Source: Crossiella cryophila (GTDB lineage Bacteria > Actinomycetota > Actinomycetes > Mycobacteriales > Pseudonocardiaceae). From it: 64,000 nucleotides of DNA. The position numbers and the translations under genes were made by a program. This document shows, one piece after another, positions 34,809 to 42,785 of this stretch (position 1 is the first letter of the stretch; every line of letters starts with the position of its first letter). The stretch is taken from positions 8,333,501-8,397,500 of the forward strand of contig NZ_JACHMH010000001.1 in NCBI RefSeq assembly GCF_014204915.1. Direction: 5' to 3'. The notes under the pieces are model-generated. The model was given only the letters and a program-made list of their open reading frames with translations, made no database searches and was not told the origin of the DNA.

Positions 34809-36125
34809 TCAGTTCTCCTCCTCGTCCTCGACGGCCGCCAGGTCCCGCAGGCGCACCGGTACAGCGATCGGCCGGTTCTGGGTGAACGGGGTGCCGGTGA
34901 GTTCCCCGACGATCCGCCCGCAGATCCGTCCCTGACACAGCCCGAGCCCGGCTCGGCTGACGAGCTTCACGGCCCGCATCCCCAGCGCACCCTGTGCCAC
35001 GGCGGCACACAAGTCGGACATGCGGACCTCTTCACACCGGCACACCACGGTGTCCGCGGAAACCCAGTCCCGCCAACCGGATCGCACCGGATAAGCGGCT
35101 GCCAAAGCCCGCCCGAACCGCCGCCCGGCCCGCACCGTCCGCACCGCGTCCCGGGGCACGGCGACCGTCCGCCCCACCCGAGCCGCGGCCGCGTACCCCG
35201 CCACGGTCCCTTCGGCCGCGGCGGGCCCGGCCCCGGCGATCCCGGTCACCTCTCCCGCCGCGAACACCCCGGCCACCGAGGTCCGCTGCGCCGGGTCGAC
35301 GACCACGGCCCCGTCCTCGATCCGGCACCCGGCCGAGACGGCCAGTTCAAGCTGCGCGGTGAACCCGAACCCCAGGCACACCGCGTCAACCTCAACAACC
35401 CGCTCGCTCCCGGCCACCACCCGCCACCCGGCATCCAGCCGCGCCACGGTGACCGCCTCAACCCGCGATTCCCCGTGCGCGGCAACCACAGCGGCCCCGA
35501 ACCGCACCGGCACCCGCCGCCGGGCCAGCATCACCCCATACCCCGCCAGCTCCCCCACCTTCCCCAACGCCCCCAACGGATCCCGCCGCCACCCCCAGGA
35601 ACCGCCAATCCCGTTGGCCTCCAACACCTCCGCGACCCCGGCCCCCACCTCAACCAGGGACCGCGCCACCGGCAACAAGAACGGCCCGGTCCCGCCGACC
35701 ACCACCCGCCGCCCGACCGAAACCCCTTGCCCCTTGGCCAAAGCCTGCGCGGCCCCCGCCGTGTACACCCCCGGCAGATCCCACCCGGGAAACGGCAACA
35801 CCCGGTCATAGGCCCCGGTCGCGATCACCAGCGCGTCGGTGTCCACAGTGGACATGGTCCGCCCCGGCGAGTCCGCGGCCCCGGTCTGCAACCGAACCCG
35901 ATGCCCGCCGGCCATGGATTCCACGGCCCACACCGAGGTCTCCGGCAGCCACTCGATCAACGGATGCACCGGCGTCCGCGCCGCCCGCAACCCAGACTGC
36001 CGCCGATACTGCCCACCCACCGCGACCCCGGAGTCCACCAGCAACACCGACGCCCCAACGGAAGCCGCCGCCCAAGCCGCCGCCAATCCAGCGGGCCCGG
36101 CCCCGACCACCACCACCCGCGACAT
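34809..36125 (-). CDS. D-hydroxyproline dehydrogenase alpha-like subunit (FAD/NAD-binding, HcnB type)
   Basis: A 438-residue flavoprotein. Two dinucleotide sites are visible: VVVVGAGPAGLAAAW at the N-terminus and VVVGGTGPFLLPVA near residue 140. The C-terminal part carries a BFD-like [2Fe-2S] motif, with cysteines in VVCRCEEVR and LGLCQGRICG. This is the large-subunit layout of HcnABC-like dehydrogenases, including D-hydroxyproline and octopine/nopaline enzymes. The start is the ATG at 36125, which overlaps the stop of the ferredoxin-like subunit gene by 1 bp; upstream extension in frame is a GC artefact. Confidence 0.85.
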   Translation of the reverse strand: MSRVVVVGAGPAGLAAAWAAASVGASVLLVDSGVAVGGQYRRQSGLRAARTPVHPLIEWLPETSVWAVESMAGGHRVRLQTGAADSPGRTMSTVDTDALVIATGAYDRVLPFPGWDLPGVYTAGAAQALAKGQGVSVGRRVVVGGTGPFLLPVARSLVEVGAGVAEVLEANGIGGSWGWRRDPLGALGKVGELAGYGVMLARRRVPVRFGAAVVAAHGESRVEAVTVARLDAGWRVVAGSERVVEVDAVCLGFGFTAQLELAVSAGCRIEDGAVVVDPAQRTSVAGVFAAGEVTGIAGAGPAAAEGTVAGYAAAARVGRTVAVPRDAVRTVRAGRRFGRALAAAYPVRSGWRDWVSADTVVCRCEEVRMSDLCAAVAQGALGMRAVKLVSRAGLGLCQGRICGRIVGELTGTPFTQNRPIAVPVRLRDLAAVEDEEEN

Positions 36126-36397
36126 CAACACTCCCCCGGAAGCTCGGCCCCACACTGCACCCGAACCACATCCCCGTCCGCGACCCGCCGCTGACAGGCC
36201 CGCACATCCGGCACCCCGTTCACCAACACAAGGCAGTCGAAACACACCCCGATCCCGCAGAACACCCCACGCGGACGCCCATCCCGCCGGGTACTCCGCC
36301 AGGAGGTGCGCCCCAGTCCCAGCAACACCCCCGCCACGGTCTGCCCACTCATCGCGGCCACCCGAACCCCGTCCACCTCGACCCAGATCGCACTCAT
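36125..36397 (-). CDS. D-hydroxyproline dehydrogenase gamma-like subunit ([2Fe-2S] protein, HcnA type)
   Basis: A 90-residue ferredoxin-like electron carrier. Four cysteines follow the plant-type pattern CGIGVCFDC plus a distal Cys in RACQRRV. VDGVRVAAMSGQTVAGVLLGLG gives the beta-grasp start. It passes electrons between the two flavin subunits encoded on either side. Its ATG overlaps the stop of the beta subunit gene by 4 bp, and its stop overlaps the alpha start by 1 bp, so all three should be made in equal amounts. Confidence 0.88.
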   Translation of the reverse strand: MSAIWVEVDGVRVAAMSGQTVAGVLLGLGRTSWRSTRRDGRPRGVFCGIGVCFDCLVLVNGVPDVRACQRRVADGDVVRVQCGAELPGEC

Positions 36398-37683
36398 CCC
36401 AGCACCGCCGCCCGATCCACCCGGAACGGCCGCGGATCCACCCGGGGCGAGCGTCCCGACACCAAGTCCGCCAACAGTTCCCCGGTAGCGGGCGCCAACC
36501 CGATCCCCGCTCCCTCATGCCCCGTCGCATGCCACAGTCCCGGCACCCGCGGATCCGCCCCGATGATCGGCAGATGATCCGGCGCATAAGGCCGGAACCC
36601 GCCGTAAGCCCGCATCACCGGCACATCCCCCAGCACCGGGAACAACGCCATCGCCTTGACCGCCAGCTCCCGCAACACCCGCACCCGCAACGATTCGTCG
36701 AACCCCACCCGCTCCCGGCTGGACCCGATCAACACGGTCCCGCCCCGGGTGGACTCCACCACCGCCGAGGTCTGCAGGCCCGCGTCACCACTGGCGACCG
36801 CGCCCACATAGTCGCCGTCATAAACCTTGTGCCGCACCACTTCCGGCAACGGCCCGGTGACCAGCACCATGCCCCGCCGCGGCAACACCCGGATCGGCGC
36901 ACCCACGGCCGCCGCGAACTCCCCCGCCCACGGCCCACACGCGTTGACCACGAGATCGCACCGGATCACCCCCTCGGAAGTCCGCACTCCACCCGGCACC
37001 AGCCCCAGCGCGGTGACCCCGGAACGCACCGGAATCCCCCGCAGCAAAGCGGTCGCCACCAGCACGGGCTGCACCTGGGCGTCCTCCGGGTAGTGCACGG
37101 CGCCGGTGACCCGTCGTGTCAGGTGCGGTTCCAGTTCCCAGGGATCCTCGACCACCCGGGCGTCCACCCCGGCGGCTCGCTGGGCCGCCGCGAACTCGAA
37201 GAGCGGTTCCGGGTCCCGGGTCGCGACGGTCAGCCCGCCCTTGGCCTCCCACTCGACCCCGGCCAACTCGGCCAGCAGGGCGGCGTCGCCCCGCGCCCCC
37301 GAACCCACCTCGCCGGGTGCGGCTACCCCACCAACCAGGCTCGGCCCACTCGCTCCGGGAAACCTGCTCGGCCCGCGCAGCGAACCCGCCGCGTCCACCC
37401 CACCGCCCGCGTTCCCGGCCCCAGCCCCCCGCCGAGCCAGTTCCGCCGCCCCCAACTCCGCCAGCACCCCCGGCCACAACCGCCGGGATTCCAGGGCCAA
37501 CGCCAACTCCGGCCCCGGCGCCTTGTCCGAGACCAGCACATTCCCTTCCCCCGCCGCCGTCGTCCCCGAAGCGGGCGCCCCCCGCTCCAGCACCAGCACC
37601 CGCAGCCCGGCCCGCCGCAGCGCGTACGCGCACGCCGCCCCGATCACCCCGGCCCCGACCACCACGACGTCCGCCGACAACAC
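36394..37683 (-). CDS. D-hydroxyproline dehydrogenase beta-like subunit (DAO-family flavoprotein, HcnC type)
   Basis: A 429-residue member of the DadA/DAO family. The FAD site is VVVVGAGVIGAACAYALRRAG at residues 5-25, and the C-terminal FAD contact is PDHLPIIGADPRVPGLWHATGHEGAGIGLAPATGE in pattern. It should oxidise the cis-4-hydroxy-D-proline made by the epimerase. Residues about 76-140 contain a Gly/Ala/Pro-rich low-complexity insertion that the family normally lacks. It is the first gene of the operon, and a perfect inverted repeat lies 9 bp upstream of its start. Confidence 0.85.
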   Translation of the reverse strand: MLSADVVVVGAGVIGAACAYALRRAGLRVLVLERGAPASGTTAAGEGNVLVSDKAPGPELALALESRRLWPGVLAELGAAELARRGAGAGNAGGGVDAAGSLRGPSRFPGASGPSLVGGVAAPGEVGSGARGDAALLAELAGVEWEAKGGLTVATRDPEPLFEFAAAQRAAGVDARVVEDPWELEPHLTRRVTGAVHYPEDAQVQPVLVATALLRGIPVRSGVTALGLVPGGVRTSEGVIRCDLVVNACGPWAGEFAAAVGAPIRVLPRRGMVLVTGPLPEVVRHKVYDGDYVGAVASGDAGLQTSAVVESTRGGTVLIGSSRERVGFDESLRVRVLRELAVKAMALFPVLGDVPVMRAYGGFRPYAPDHLPIIGADPRVPGLWHATGHEGAGIGLAPATGELLADLVSGRSPRVDPRPFRVDRAAVLG

Positions 37684-37691
37684 CCACCTCC

Positions 37692-37715
37692 CATCGTTCA
37701 GTAAAATGAACGATG
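37692..37715. promoter_or_regulatory. Perfect inverted repeat in front of the hydroxyproline operon
   Basis: CATCGTTCA (37692-37700) and TGAACGATG (37707-37715) are exact reverse complements around a 6-bp AT-rich centre. The repeat lies between the beta-subunit start and the regulator gene upstream. It is a likely operator, with the XRE-cupin protein encoded 38 bp away as the obvious candidate ligand. Confidence 0.65.
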
Positions 37716-37753
37716 CCGAGGCTAAGTCCCGGATCGGCCGCCGTCAACGGCGG

Positions 37754-38308
37754 CTACTCAGCCGGGTGCTCCAGCAGCAGCACCGAGCGCACCTCGCCGT
37801 CCACGGCCGCGTACTGGTGCGGGGTGCCCGCACGGAACCGCACGTAGTCCCCTGGGCCGATCTCGTGCACTCGCCCGTGCACTGTCACGCGCAACGTCCC
37901 GGTCACCACCGCGGTATGTTCGAACCCCGGGTGACCTGCGGATTCCTGCACCACGCCCGGTCGCACCCGCTGGTCGTAGACCTCCACCACCGCGCCGCCG
38001 TGCTCGATCCGCCGGAGCAGGCGCAGATCAACCGCCTCGCCGCTGAGCACCTCCAGGTCGGCCGAGCGCACCACCACCACGTCCGGGTCGGCCTGTTCAG
38101 TCAGCAAACTGGAAACCGGGACATCAAGAGCGTTCGACAAACTGAACACCGTCTCGATGGTGGGGTTGCCCGACCCGGACTCCAGCTGGGAGAGCGTGCC
38201 CTTGGCGATGCCGGATCGCCTGGCGAGTTCGGACAGCGAGATGCCCAGCGCCTCCCGCCGTTCCCGCAGGTTCACGCCGAGCACCTGACCGGCCCGCTGA
38301 CTCGTCAT
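37754..38308 (-). CDS. XRE-cupin transcriptional regulator
   Basis: A 184-residue protein. The N-terminal helix-turn-helix of the XRE/lambda-repressor type spans residues 10-70 (LRERREALGISLSELARRSGIAKGTLSQLE in pattern). A cupin-2 domain follows at about residues 105-180 (HTAVVTGTLRVTVHG, IGPGDYVRFRAGTPHQY). Such proteins repress amino-acid, aldehyde or amine catabolic genes and are released by a metabolite in the cupin barrel. The ATG at 38308 has GGAGG upstream. It is on the same strand as the hydroxyproline operon, 70 bp before it, and diverges from the phosphotriesterase-like gene. Confidence 0.9.
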   Translation of the reverse strand: MTSQRAGQVLGVNLRERREALGISLSELARRSGIAKGTLSQLESGSGNPTIETVFSLSNALDVPVSSLLTEQADPDVVVVRSADLEVLSGEAVDLRLLRRIEHGGAVVEVYDQRVRPGVVQESAGHPGFEHTAVVTGTLRVTVHGRVHEIGPGDYVRFRAGTPHQYAAVDGEVRSVLLLEHPAE

Positions 38309-38369
38309 GCCGCCTCCTCCACCGTGCGGCCCATCGCACCACACCTGCCCGCCTGGTATGCAGGAGGAC

Positions 38370-39338
38370 ATGCCAACCGTGCACACCCTCGGCGGTGCGA
38401 AGGACCCGGACCAGCTCGGTCGCACCCTGATGCACGAGCACGTGTTCATCCAGGACACCGAGATCATGGCCAACTACCCGCACCTGTGGGACGAGTCCGC
38501 GGAGATCGACAACGCGGTGGCCCGGCTCCAGGCCCTGCGCGACACGGGCATCTCCGCCATCGCCGATCCCACCGTGCTGGGCCTGGGCCGGGACATCCCG
38601 CGCCTGCTCCGGGTGGCCGCGCGGGTGCCGGAGCTGACGATCATCGTCGCCACCGGCCTCTACACCTACCGCGACGTGCCGCTGACCCTGCACCACCGCG
38701 GCCCCGGCACCACCCTCGGCGGCGAGGACCCGCTGATCCCGCTGTTCCTGCGCGACCTCACCGAGGGCATCGCGGACACCGGGGTGCGTGCCGCGTTCCT
38801 CAAGTGCGCCGCCGACATCCACGGCCTGACCCCGGACGTCACCCGGGTGCTGCACGCGGTGATCGCCGCCCACCACCAGACCGGCGCGCCGATCACCGTG
38901 CACACCAGCGTCACCAACAACACGCCCCTGGAGGTCCAGGACCTGCTCAAGGCCGAGGGCGTGGACCTGTCCAGGGTGGTGCTCGGCCACGTCGGCGACA
39001 CCACCGACCTGGATCTGCTGAAACGCCTGGCGGACAACGGTTCCTACCTCGGCATGGACCGCTTCGGGCTGGACCTGGCGATCACCGCCGAGCAGCGGAT
39101 CGAGACCGTCCGGGCGCTGTGCGCGGCGGGTTACGCGGAGCGGATGGTGCTGTCCCAGGACAGTTGCAGCCACATCGACTGGTTCCCGCCCGGCGTCAAG
39201 GAACAGATTCTGCCCAACTGGCGCTACGACTACCTCAGCGGCACCGTCATCCCGACCCTGCTGTCCCAGGGCGTGCCGCAGTCGGACATCGACCAGATGC
39301 TGATCACCAACCCCCGCGACTACTTCACCCCCGCCTGA
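38370..39338 (+). CDS. Phosphotriesterase-family metal hydrolase
   Basis: A 322-residue TIM-barrel amidohydrolase. Metal ligands are visible in LMHEHVFIQD (HxH), FLKCAAD (bridging Lys), VHTSVTNN and LGHVGDTTD (His), and LSQDSCSHID (Asp). Members hydrolyse phosphotriesters, lactones or other esters; most act on lactones. The ATG at 38370 follows AGGAGG, with an alternative start four codons upstream. It shares its promoter region with the XRE-cupin regulator, which could control it too. No substrate can be named. Confidence 0.88.
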   Translation: MPTVHTLGGAKDPDQLGRTLMHEHVFIQDTEIMANYPHLWDESAEIDNAVARLQALRDTGISAIADPTVLGLGRDIPRLLRVAARVPELTIIVATGLYTYRDVPLTLHHRGPGTTLGGEDPLIPLFLRDLTEGIADTGVRAAFLKCAADIHGLTPDVTRVLHAVIAAHHQTGAPITVHTSVTNNTPLEVQDLLKAEGVDLSRVVLGHVGDTTDLDLLKRLADNGSYLGMDRFGLDLAITAEQRIETVRALCAAGYAERMVLSQDSCSHIDWFPPGVKEQILPNWRYDYLSGTVIPTLLSQGVPQSDIDQMLITNPRDYFTPA

Positions 39339-39417
39339 GCCCACTGCCGTACGCATATCGCCGGCGTATCGGAAACCGCATACGGGCTGACAACGTCCGG
39401 CTGCCTTGACTGGCGGC

Positions 39418-40047
39418 ATGCCCCTCGGTGAATCAGCACGAACGGCACCCCGTCGCACCCGGCCGGCGATCCTGATCGCCCTCGCGGTCGGTGTCACGGC
39501 GCTTGTCGGTGTCTTCCTGCACCAGTTGCCTTCCCTTTCGCCCGACTCGGCCATCGAAATCCCGCACGGCGACCGGCATGGCCCACCCGGTCTCACCATG
39601 GCCGACGGCTCCGTCCCTGACGGCGTGACGGTCTTCGTCACCGACATTCCGGCGGTGACCAAACTCAAACCGGCACTGCTCGACGCCCTGCGCAAGGCCG
39701 CGAAGGACGCCGAGGAGGTCGGCATCCAGTTCGTCGTCAACAGCGGCTGGCGTTCCGCGGAACACCAGGAACGGATGCTCCGCGACGCCGTCTCGAAGTA
39801 CGGCTCGAAAGAGGAGGCCGCCCGCTGGGTGGCCACCGCGGAGAAATCGCTGCACGTCTCCGGGGACGCGGTCGACCTGGGGCCGGCCAAAGCTACGACG
39901 TGGCTGGCCAAACACGGCGCCGAGTACGGCCTGTGCCGGATCTACGGCAACGAGCCCTGGCATTTCGAGCTACGCCCCAAGGCCGTCCGGAACGGCTGTC
40001 CACTCCCGTACGCCGACCCAACCCAGGATCCGAGGATGCGACGATGA
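39418..40047 (+). CDS. Membrane-anchored M15 D-alanyl-D-alanine carboxypeptidase (VanY type)
   Basis: A 209-residue protein. The N-terminal anchor or signal is ILIALAVGVTALVGVFL at residues 19-35. The M15 peptidase motifs are FVVNSGWRSAEHQ, SLHVSGDAVDLG (SxHxxGxAxD zinc ligands) and EPWHFE (ExxH-type base and ligand). It should trim D-Ala from peptidoglycan stem peptides outside the membrane. The stop overlaps the start of the next gene by 4 bp (ATGA). No glycopeptide resistance genes are nearby, so a cell-wall remodelling role is more likely than resistance. Confidence 0.88.
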   Translation: MPLGESARTAPRRTRPAILIALAVGVTALVGVFLHQLPSLSPDSAIEIPHGDRHGPPGLTMADGSVPDGVTVFVTDIPAVTKLKPALLDALRKAAKDAEEVGIQFVVNSGWRSAEHQERMLRDAVSKYGSKEEAARWVATAEKSLHVSGDAVDLGPAKATTWLAKHGAEYGLCRIYGNEPWHFELRPKAVRNGCPLPYADPTQDPRMRR

Positions 40048-41327
40048 CCAGCGAATTCGGTAGACGTTCGGCGTTGCGGGCGATGGCCGCACTGGCCGGT
40101 ACCGCCGCCGCGGCGCCACTGCTGGGCCAGTCGGCCCTGGCCCAGCCCGGCTCCGGCGGTGACGCGGACGCACTGTTCAAGGCCGGGAAGTTCGACCAGG
40201 CCGGCCGCGCCTACGAGAAAATCCTGACCACCGATCCCGGCAACGCGCACGCCGCCCGCCAGCGCGGTTATGTGGGGCTGCTGTCCAACAATTTCCCGGA
40301 CGCCGAGAAATACCTCACCACGGCCATCACCCTGGCACCCGACAACAGGGAGGCCAACCGGCTGCTGGCCGACTGCTACACCCGGCAGGACAAATTCGCC
40401 CTCGCCGCGCCGCGTTGCCAGGCAGCGGGCCAGGAATCCGCCGCCAAGTTGCTCGCGGCCTTCCGCGGCGAGCCGTACCAGATCCACGGTGACCTCGCCC
40501 GGCTGCCGTGGAAACAGCTCGACCCGGTTCCGCTGATGGAGGTCTCACTCAACGGCGGACCGCCGAAGAACCTCTCCTTCTACACCCGGGTCGCGCCCCT
40601 GACCCTGTCGGCGAAAGCGGCCGCCGACGCCGGACTGCAGGTCGTGTCCAAGGACCAGATCGAGTTCGAGGGCAAAATCCACTGGAGCTACTACGGGATC
40701 CTGGACTCCCTCAGACTGGGCGAGATCGAGCTGCGCAACATCCCCGTCCGCTGGTCCGACGGCGAAGCCCGCCACGGATCGGACGGACTGATCGGCACCT
40801 GGATCCTGTACCACTTCCTGACCACCATCGACTACGCCGGCCGAGCACTGATCCTGCGCCGCCGAACCCCCGAAACGGCAAGGAAAGTCCGCGCCGACGC
40901 CGAACGAGCGGGCGCCGAACCCCTGCCGCTGTGGCTGGCCCGCGAACATCTGCTGTTCAGCCGGGGCAGCGTCGTCGACTCCGGCCCCCGGGTGGCCGGC
41001 CTGAACATCGGCGGCTCCGGCGAGATGATGGCGGGCATGACCCAGGAAACGGCCAAGCAGCTACGGGTCCGCATCGACCACGACCGCCCACTGGAAACCT
41101 CGGCCGGCGGCCAGTTCCTCACCACCTATCCCTGTTACCCGAGGGAGGTACGCCTCGGCAACGCCACCGCCAGGGACAGCTACTGCTACGCCAACGACCA
41201 GCCCGCCCTCGGCCGCGAAGGCTTCGACGTCCTGGTCCACTTCTCGCACTCCTTCTACAAGCCGTACAACATCACCCTCGACTTCACCGCCATGACCGTC
41301 CACATCGCCCGAGGCAAATCCACCTAG
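40044..41327 (+). CDS. Tat-exported TPR and retropepsin-like protein
   Basis: A 427-residue protein. The N-terminus has a twin-arginine signal (GRRSALRAMAALAGT, then an Ala-rich core, cleavage near SALAQ). Residues 40-115 are TPR-like helices (ADALFKAGKFDQAGRAYEK, AHAARQRGYVGLLSNN). The rest looks like two aspartic-protease (retropepsin) lobes, but where the catalytic motif is expected the sequence is SFYTRVAPLTLS, without Asp-Thr-Gly, and the second lobe also lacks a clear DTG. It is probably not an active protease. It is translationally coupled to the VanY-type gene, so a cell-envelope role is likely. Confidence 0.7.
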   Translation: MTSEFGRRSALRAMAALAGTAAAAPLLGQSALAQPGSGGDADALFKAGKFDQAGRAYEKILTTDPGNAHAARQRGYVGLLSNNFPDAEKYLTTAITLAPDNREANRLLADCYTRQDKFALAAPRCQAAGQESAAKLLAAFRGEPYQIHGDLARLPWKQLDPVPLMEVSLNGGPPKNLSFYTRVAPLTLSAKAAADAGLQVVSKDQIEFEGKIHWSYYGILDSLRLGEIELRNIPVRWSDGEARHGSDGLIGTWILYHFLTTIDYAGRALILRRRTPETARKVRADAERAGAEPLPLWLAREHLLFSRGSVVDSGPRVAGLNIGGSGEMMAGMTQETAKQLRVRIDHDRPLETSAGGQFLTTYPCYPREVRLGNATARDSYCYANDQPALGREGFDVLVHFSHSFYKPYNITLDFTAMTVHIARGKST

Positions 41328-41410
41328 CCTCCTGGAACAAAAGCGAAGATCAAGAGCGCCCTCGCCGGACGGGCACAAATCAAAGGATGGGAAACCGCTC
41401 GGGAGGAGTT

Positions 41411-41600
41411 CGAAAAGCCACCCCGCCCGCCCACAACGGCCAACACACCGTCCACAACGGCCAACACCCTGTACCAGAACGGCCAACACGCCGGCTGGGG
41501 TTCAAGCTCCCGGCGTGTTGGCCGTTCTGGGACGGCGTGTTGGCCGTTGTTGTACCGTGTGTTGGCCGTTCTTGTACGCCAGGTTGGCTGTTGTTGTACG
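41411..41600. repeat. Repeat element 4: two-armed GTGTTGGCC array between convergent genes
   Basis: Three ACGGCCAAC units, a self-pairing centre around GGGGTTCAAGCTCCC, and four GTTGGCCGTT/GTTGGCTGTT units. The innermost units match across the dyad, including the variable GTTCTGG part. The left flank, CGAAAAGCCACCCC followed by GCCCGCCCACAACGG, repeats that of element 1. It fills the space between the Tat-exported protein gene and fadA6, whose ends converge, and could terminate both. Confidence 0.85.
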
Positions 41601-41608
41601 TCCCTCTC

Positions 41609-42763
41609 TCAGCCCAGGCGTTCGATGATGGTGACGTTGGCTTGGCCGCCGCCCTCGCACATCGTCTGCAGCCCGAACCGCCCGCCGGTGCGTTCCAGTT
41701 CGTTCAGCAAGGTCCCCATCAGCTTGGTCCCGGTCGCACCGATCGGATGGCCGAGGGCGATGGCGCCGCCGTTGACGTTGACCTTCTCCCACGGGGCCTT
41801 GACCTCGCGCATCCAGGCCAGCACCACGCTCGCGAACGCCTCGTTGACCTCGAACAGGTCGATCTCGTCCACCGTCATCCCGGCCCGCCGCAACGCGTGC
41901 CGGGTGGCCCGGATCGGAGCGGTCAGCATCGCCACCGGGTCCGCCCCGCGCGCGGACAGGTGGTGCACCCTCGCCCGGGGCTGCAGCTTGTACCGGCGGA
42001 CTGCCTCCGCCGAGGCGACCAGGATCGCACTGGCGCCGTCGGCGAGTTGGCTGGACAGGGCGGTGGTGATGCGGCCGTTCTCCCGCAACGGTTTCAGCCC
42101 GGCCATCCGGTCCAGAGTGGTGTCCGCGCGGGGGCCTTCGTCGTCGGAGACGCCGTTGCAGGGCACGATCTCGCAGTCGAAGCGGCCTTCCGTCCTGGCT
42201 GTGATCGCCCGCTGGTGGCTGGCCAGGGCGTACTCCTCCATCTCCGCGCGGCTGATCTCCCAGCGCAGCGCGATGTGGTCGGCGGCCCGGAACTGGGACA
42301 GTTCCTCGTCGCCGTAGCGGTGTGCCCAGCCGGGGGACATCGCGGTGGGGGTCGGGTCGCCGAACTGTTCGCCGACGGTCATCGCCGAGGCGATCGGGAT
42401 CCGGCTCATGTTCTGCACCCCGCCTGCCACCACCAGGTCCGCGGTGCCGCTCATCACCGCCTGGGCGGCGAAGTGCAGGGCCTGCTGGCTCGACCCGCAC
42501 TGCCGGTCCACGGTCACCCCCGGCACCTGCTCGGGGTAGCCCGCGACCAGCCAGGCGGTGCGTGCGATGTCACCGGCCTGGGCGCCGATGGTGTCCACGC
42601 AACCGAACATCACATCGTCCACTTCGGACGGATCGGCGCCGGTGCGCTCGAACAGCGCGGTGATCACGTGCGCGCCCAGGTCCGCCGGGTGGATGGTGCT
42701 GAGTCCGCCGCCGCGGCGGCCGACCGGAGTGCGCACTGCGTCGATGAGGTACGCCTCGGGCAC
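41609..42763 (-). CDS. fadA6: Acetyl-CoA acyltransferase, steroid ring C/D thiolase
   Basis: A 384-residue thiolase. The acyl-binding cysteine is Cys89 in DRQCGSSQQA, with NEAFASVVLAW, GHPIGATGTKLMG and a CEGGGQAN second-cysteine motif, so the active site is complete. FadA6 cleaves the last thioester intermediates after opening of rings C and D. It is placed by context: it is directly downstream of kstR2, ipdF and fadE30 in the same order as in mycobacteria. The GTG start at 42763 has GAGGAGAG seven bases upstream. Confidence 0.9.
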   Translation of the reverse strand: MPEAYLIDAVRTPVGRRGGGLSTIHPADLGAHVITALFERTGADPSEVDDVMFGCVDTIGAQAGDIARTAWLVAGYPEQVPGVTVDRQCGSSQQALHFAAQAVMSGTADLVVAGGVQNMSRIPIASAMTVGEQFGDPTPTAMSPGWAHRYGDEELSQFRAADHIALRWEISRAEMEEYALASHQRAITARTEGRFDCEIVPCNGVSDDEGPRADTTLDRMAGLKPLRENGRITTALSSQLADGASAILVASAEAVRRYKLQPRARVHHLSARGADPVAMLTAPIRATRHALRRAGMTVDEIDLFEVNEAFASVVLAWMREVKAPWEKVNVNGGAIALGHPIGATGTKLMGTLLNELERTGGRFGLQTMCEGGGQANVTIIERLG

Positions 42764-42785
42764 GGAACTCTCCTCCTCTTCTCGC

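Noticed and set aside
36126-36587. A longer D-hydroxyproline dehydrogenase alpha subunit
   Set aside because: The in-frame extension overlaps the whole ferredoxin-like subunit gene on the same strand and contains no domain.
39344-39386. Possible hairpin after the phosphotriesterase-like gene (CCGTACGC with GCATACGG)
   Set aside because: The arms have a mismatch and the loop is long; it is too weak to list as a terminator.
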